64,000 bases of DNA from contig NZ_QSOP01000008.1 in the NCBI RefSeq assembly GCF_003436275.1, positions 1-64,000 of the forward strand. Reading direction: 5' to 3'. Positions 61,445 to 64,000 of the stretch are shown piece by piece. Both the position numbers and the translations under genes were made by a program. Each line of letters opens with the position of its first letter. The stretch's first letter is position 1. The notes under the pieces are model-generated. The model had not been told where the DNA came from and did not search any database. It worked only from the letters and a program-made list of their open reading frames with translations. The DNA comes from Collinsella sp. TM09-10AT (GTDB lineage Bacteria; Actinomycetota; Coriobacteriia; Coriobacteriales; Coriobacteriaceae).

Positions 61445-62227
61445 TTAGCGGGCGCAGGACGTGCCGGCGCTCAGATGATTGATAAGACTTGCCTGATAGG
61501 CGGCGCCAAAGCCGTTGTCGATATTGACGACCGAAACGCCGCTGGCGCAGGAGTTGAGCATGGCGAGCAGTGCGGCCATGCCGCCAAAGTTCGCGCCATA
61601 GCCCACGCTGGTGGGGACGGCGATGACCGGACAGCTCACAAGGCCTCCGATGACGCTCGCCAGGGCGCCCTCCATGCCGGCGATGGCGATGACCACCTGC
61701 GCCTGGGCAAGTTCCTCAGCATGAGCGAGCAGGCGGTGCAGGCCGGCGACACCCACGTCGTAGAGGCGATCGACCTCGTTGCCGTAGAACTCGGCCGTCA
61801 ACGCGGCTTCCTCGGCAACGGGCAGGTCGCTCGTGCCGGCGCAGGCGACGACGATGCGTCCGTTGCCGTTGGGGGAGGGCTTGCCACCCACCAGGGCGAG
61901 CTGGGCGTCCGGGACATATCCCAGGTCGATGCCGTTGCCGAGGAGCTCCGAGGTGCGGGCTGCCTTTTCGTCGTCCAGGCGCGTGACCAGGATGCGCTCC
62001 TGGCCGGCATCGAGTAATGCTTTGATAATGGCGGCAATTTGCTCGGCGGTTTTACCGGCGCCGTAGACAACTTCGCCGGCTCCCTGGCGCACCCCGCGCG
62101 AAAGGTCGAGCTGCGCAAAGCACAAATCGGCGGTCGGAGCCGTCTGGATGCGCGTGAGGGCGTCGGTAGGGGTGACTGCTCCGCCGGCAACATCGCTCAG
62201 CAGCTGCTCTAGATCTCGCTTATCCAT
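61445..62227 (-). CDS. larB: Pincer cofactor biosynthesis carboxylase LarB
   Basis: A 260-aa PurE-related enzyme that carboxylates and hydrolyses nicotinic acid adenine dinucleotide, the first step of the nickel-pincer cofactor. It has the N-terminal LEQLLSDVAGGAVTPTDA, the AGTSDLPVAEEA segment and the closing GVSVVNIDNGFGAAYQASLI. ATG 62227 follows GAAGGGA by six bases; the upstream ATG lacks a ribosome site. It is first of the larB-larC-tetR unit. larE, the sulfur transferase of the pathway, is not in the window. Confidence 0.94.
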   Translation of the reverse strand: MDKRDLEQLLSDVAGGAVTPTDALTRIQTAPTADLCFAQLDLSRGVRQGAGEVVYGAGKTAEQIAAIIKALLDAGQERILVTRLDDEKAARTSELLGNGIDLGYVPDAQLALVGGKPSPNGNGRIVVACAGTSDLPVAEEAALTAEFYGNEVDRLYDVGVAGLHRLLAHAEELAQAQVVIAIAGMEGALASVIGGLVSCPVIAVPTSVGYGANFGGMAALLAMLNSCASGVSVVNIDNGFGAAYQASLINHLSAGTSCAR

Positions 62228-62250
62228 ATATGTTCCCTTCGACGGCGCAA

Positions 62251-62305
62251 AGTTTAGCACTCAAAGGGTATGTTTCCGAACACTAAGACAGAATTGTTCG
62301 GAAAC
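62251..62305 (-). promoter_or_regulatory. larB promoter region with 10-bp inverted repeat
   Basis: GTTTCCGAAC (62272-62281) and GTTCGGAAAC (62296-62305) form a perfect inverted repeat with a 14-bp spacer. TAAACT on the minus strand (62251-62256) could be the -10, placing the -35 (62274-62279) inside the proximal arm. This suggests an operator for the lar unit, perhaps bound by the TetR encoded at its end. Confidence 0.55.
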
Positions 62306-62341
62306 TATAGGACAGACTGATTCAATTGCTAGACGGATTGG

Positions 62342-62977
62342 CTAGTCGCGCAGGATGATGTCCATGGCGAGCATCAGATTGCGCTCGTCGATGGCAAACG
62401 GGGCGGCCTCGCGCGTCTTGGGCTTGGCACAAAATGCGATGCCCGTGCCCGCGGCCTGAATCATGGGGATGTCGTTGGCACCGTCGCCGATCGCGACGGT
62501 GTGGGCCATATCGACGCCGCACTCAACTGCCCAGTCCAGCAGCTGGATGAGCTTGGACTCCTTGGCCACAATGTCGGCAGCCAACTTACCGGTGAGCTTG
62601 CCGTCCACGACCTCCAGACGATTGGCCAGGCAAAAGTCGATGCCCGCGGCGGCCACGATCTTATCGGCGACTTCGTGAAAGCCGCCACTCACGACGCCGA
62701 CCTTCCAACCCTTGCTGTGTGCCGAGCGCACAAGCTCCAACGCGCCGGGGGTAAATGTCACGCGCTCAAAGGTGCGCTCGAACACGCTCTCGTCCAGGCC
62801 GGCGAGCAGCCCCACGCGCTCCTCGAGCGCCTGCTTAAAGTCAAGCTCGCCGCGCATGGCGCGTTCGGTGATCTGTGCCACCTGCTCGCCCACGCCGGCC
62901 TCCTCGCCCAACAGGTCGATGACCTCCTGGTTGATGAGCGTGGAGTCGATATCCATAACGATGAGGCGTGCAGTCAT
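62342..62977 (-). CDS. serB: Phosphoserine phosphatase
   Basis: A 211-aa HAD-family enzyme that makes serine from phosphoserine. It shows the nucleophile motif MDIDSTLINQEVIDLL, VVSGGFHEVADKI and the acidic motif VAIGDGANDIPMI. It has the catalytic domain only, without an N-terminal ACT domain. ATG 62977 is seven bases after GGAAAGG; the longer frame lacks a site. Confidence 0.94.
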   Translation of the reverse strand: MTARLIVMDIDSTLINQEVIDLLGEEAGVGEQVAQITERAMRGELDFKQALEERVGLLAGLDESVFERTFERVTFTPGALELVRSAHSKGWKVGVVSGGFHEVADKIVAAAGIDFCLANRLEVVDGKLTGKLAADIVAKESKLIQLLDWAVECGVDMAHTVAIGDGANDIPMIQAAGTGIAFCAKPKTREAAPFAIDERNLMLAMDIILRD

Positions 62978-63122
62978 GGCGGGCCTTTCCGAGTGCTGTT
63001 TTATTGGGGCATATTGTCGCACGTGACGAGCGCGGGCGGGTGTCACGGCGCGTCAATTGTTTCGTCTCCGTCAAGTCTTTGGGCAGGAGCTACTTTTTCG
63101 CGGCACATCGACGCGAGTGCGA

Positions 63123-63212
63123 TAAGATAGAACGCCATGTCTGGCTGCGCGGTTTACGCAGGCTGGGCAAATCTGTACGACGCCGCCCGGAACGACACGG
63201 GGCGGCACAGAT
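63123..63212 (+). promoter_or_regulatory. aspS -10 box and leader hairpin
   Basis: TAAGAT (63123-63128) is a possible -10. In the leader, ATCTGT (63171-63176) pairs with ACAGAT (63207-63212) and GCCGCCC (63182-63188) with GGGCGGC (63200-63206), a 13-bp hairpin with a one-sided bulge that ends six bases before the ribosome site. No T-box motif is seen. Confidence 0.45.
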
Positions 63213-63234
63213 CCATAAAGGAGGATCACTGGTA

Positions 63235-64000
63235 TGAGCCAGACCCGTCCCATCGATGAGCATTCCATGCACACCCGTACCTGCGGCGAGCTTCGCTTCG
63301 AGAACGTGGGCGAAGAGGTCACCCTCACCGGTTGGGTGAGCCGTCGCCGCGACCACGGCGGCCTAATCTTTTGCGACCTTCGCGACCGCGAGGGCATCAC
63401 GCAGCTCACCTTCGACCCCGAGCACTCCGACGGCGACGCCTTTAAGATCGCCGAGACCATGCGTCCCGAGTGGCCCATCAAGATCCACGGTGTCGTGCGC
63501 GCCCGTGGCGAGGAGACCACCAACACCAAGCTCGCGACCGGCGAGATCGAGGTCCTGACCGACCACGCCGAGGTGCTCAACACGTCCGTCACCCCGCCGT
63601 TCCAGATCGAGGACGGCATCGAGACCAGCGAGGACACCCGTCTGCGCTATCGCTATCTGGACCTCCGTCGTCCCGAGATGATGGCCAACCTCAAGCTGCG
63701 CTCCGACTTTACCTTTGCCATTCGCGAGGCGCTGCACAACCGTGAGTTCATGGAGGTCGAGACGCCCTCCCTGTTTAAGTCCACGCCCGAGGGTGCCCGC
63801 GACTTCATCGTCCCCAGCCGCATCCAGCCGGGCAACTTCTACGCCCTGCCGCAGTCCCCGCAGCTCCTGAAGCAGCTGCTCATGGTCGGTGGCGTCGAGC
63901 GCTACTACCAGGTTGCCAAGTGCTTCCGCGACGAGGACTTGCGTGCCGACCGTCAGCCCGAGTTCACCCAGGTCGATATCGAGATGTCCTTCGTGGACCA
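63235..64000 (+). CDS. aspS: Aspartyl-tRNA synthetase, 5' part
   Basis: The first 255 codons of a class IIb synthetase; the gene runs off the window. The N-terminal OB-fold anticodon domain ([20 protein letters not shown]) is followed by [10 protein letters not shown], the bacterial motif 1 region [20 protein letters not shown] and the motif 2 region [26 protein letters not shown] lies eight bases before the ATG. Confidence 0.96.

Noticed and set aside
62254-62262. CIRCE heat-shock operator near larB
   Set aside because: TTAGCACTC is present but the partner half GAGTGCTAA is absent.

Overview
The window is high-GC, gene-dense chromosomal DNA from a Gram-positive bacterium, most likely a coriobacterium such as Collinsella. 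This is an inference from protein character, the Gram-positive Tad (Flp) pilus locus without a secretin, and gene neighbourhood; no 16S rRNA gene is present. Most genes have clear Shine-Dalgarno sites, operons are tightly overlapped, and GTG/TTG starts are common. I moved many starts from the longest open frame to the start best supported by a ribosome site or family alignment.

Layout: (1) 1-6.4 kb: pyruvate kinase (minus), a P-type Ca2+-class ATPase with a structured leader, and the ribosome-assembly GTPase RsgA. (2) 6.6-16.2 kb: a Tad/Flp pilus operon (CpaB, TadZ, TadA, TadB, TadC, Flp pilin, a second pilin-like protein, TadE, TadG, TadE, DUF192 protein). (3) 16.2-31.4 kb: housekeeping genes (rsmI, metG, rsmA, tatD, rlmH, proC, serS), an odd GH5 protein, six tRNA genes (Phe, Leu, three Arg, Ser) and large hypothetical proteins. 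(4) 31.4-40.4 kb: cell envelope and signalling: a D,D-carboxypeptidase divergent from a VanRS-like pair, pstB-phoB-phoR, and a bacterial tyrosine kinase/modulator/phosphatase trio. (5) 40.4-57 kb: htpG, two tandem YhgE/Pip proteins, transporters, an M20 amidohydrolase, hisS and PEP carboxylase. (6) 57-62.3 kb: a lactate racemase module, larA plus an aquaglyceroporin (plus strand) converging on larB-larC-tetR (minus strand). (7) 62.3-64 kb: serB and the start of aspS.

The intergenic DNA is the most unusual part. Three tRNA genes (Phe, Leu, Arg) are each followed by a 186-190 bp unit that starts with the reverse complement of that tRNA's own T-arm, contains hairpins whose stems change in a compensated way between copies, and ends with a perfect or near-perfect second copy of the tRNA 3' end and terminator. 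Shorter antisense T-arm pieces follow tRNA-Ser and the Arg genes. Separately, at least eight long inverted repeats (arms about 22-29 bp) lie at gene ends; two of them share a 12x12 internal-loop motif while their stems differ, and a third carries a related motif. The leader of the P-type ATPase folds into two hairpins with perfectly complementary 7-nt loops, the second hairpin hiding the Shine-Dalgarno sequence. These look like undescribed structured nucleic-acid families and are the main candidates for novelty.

Functionally, the lar genes together suggest D/L-lactate interconversion with channel-mediated lactate movement, but larE and the LarC2 domain are not in the window. Pyruvate kinase and PEP carboxylase are the only central-carbon enzymes seen besides the lar genes.
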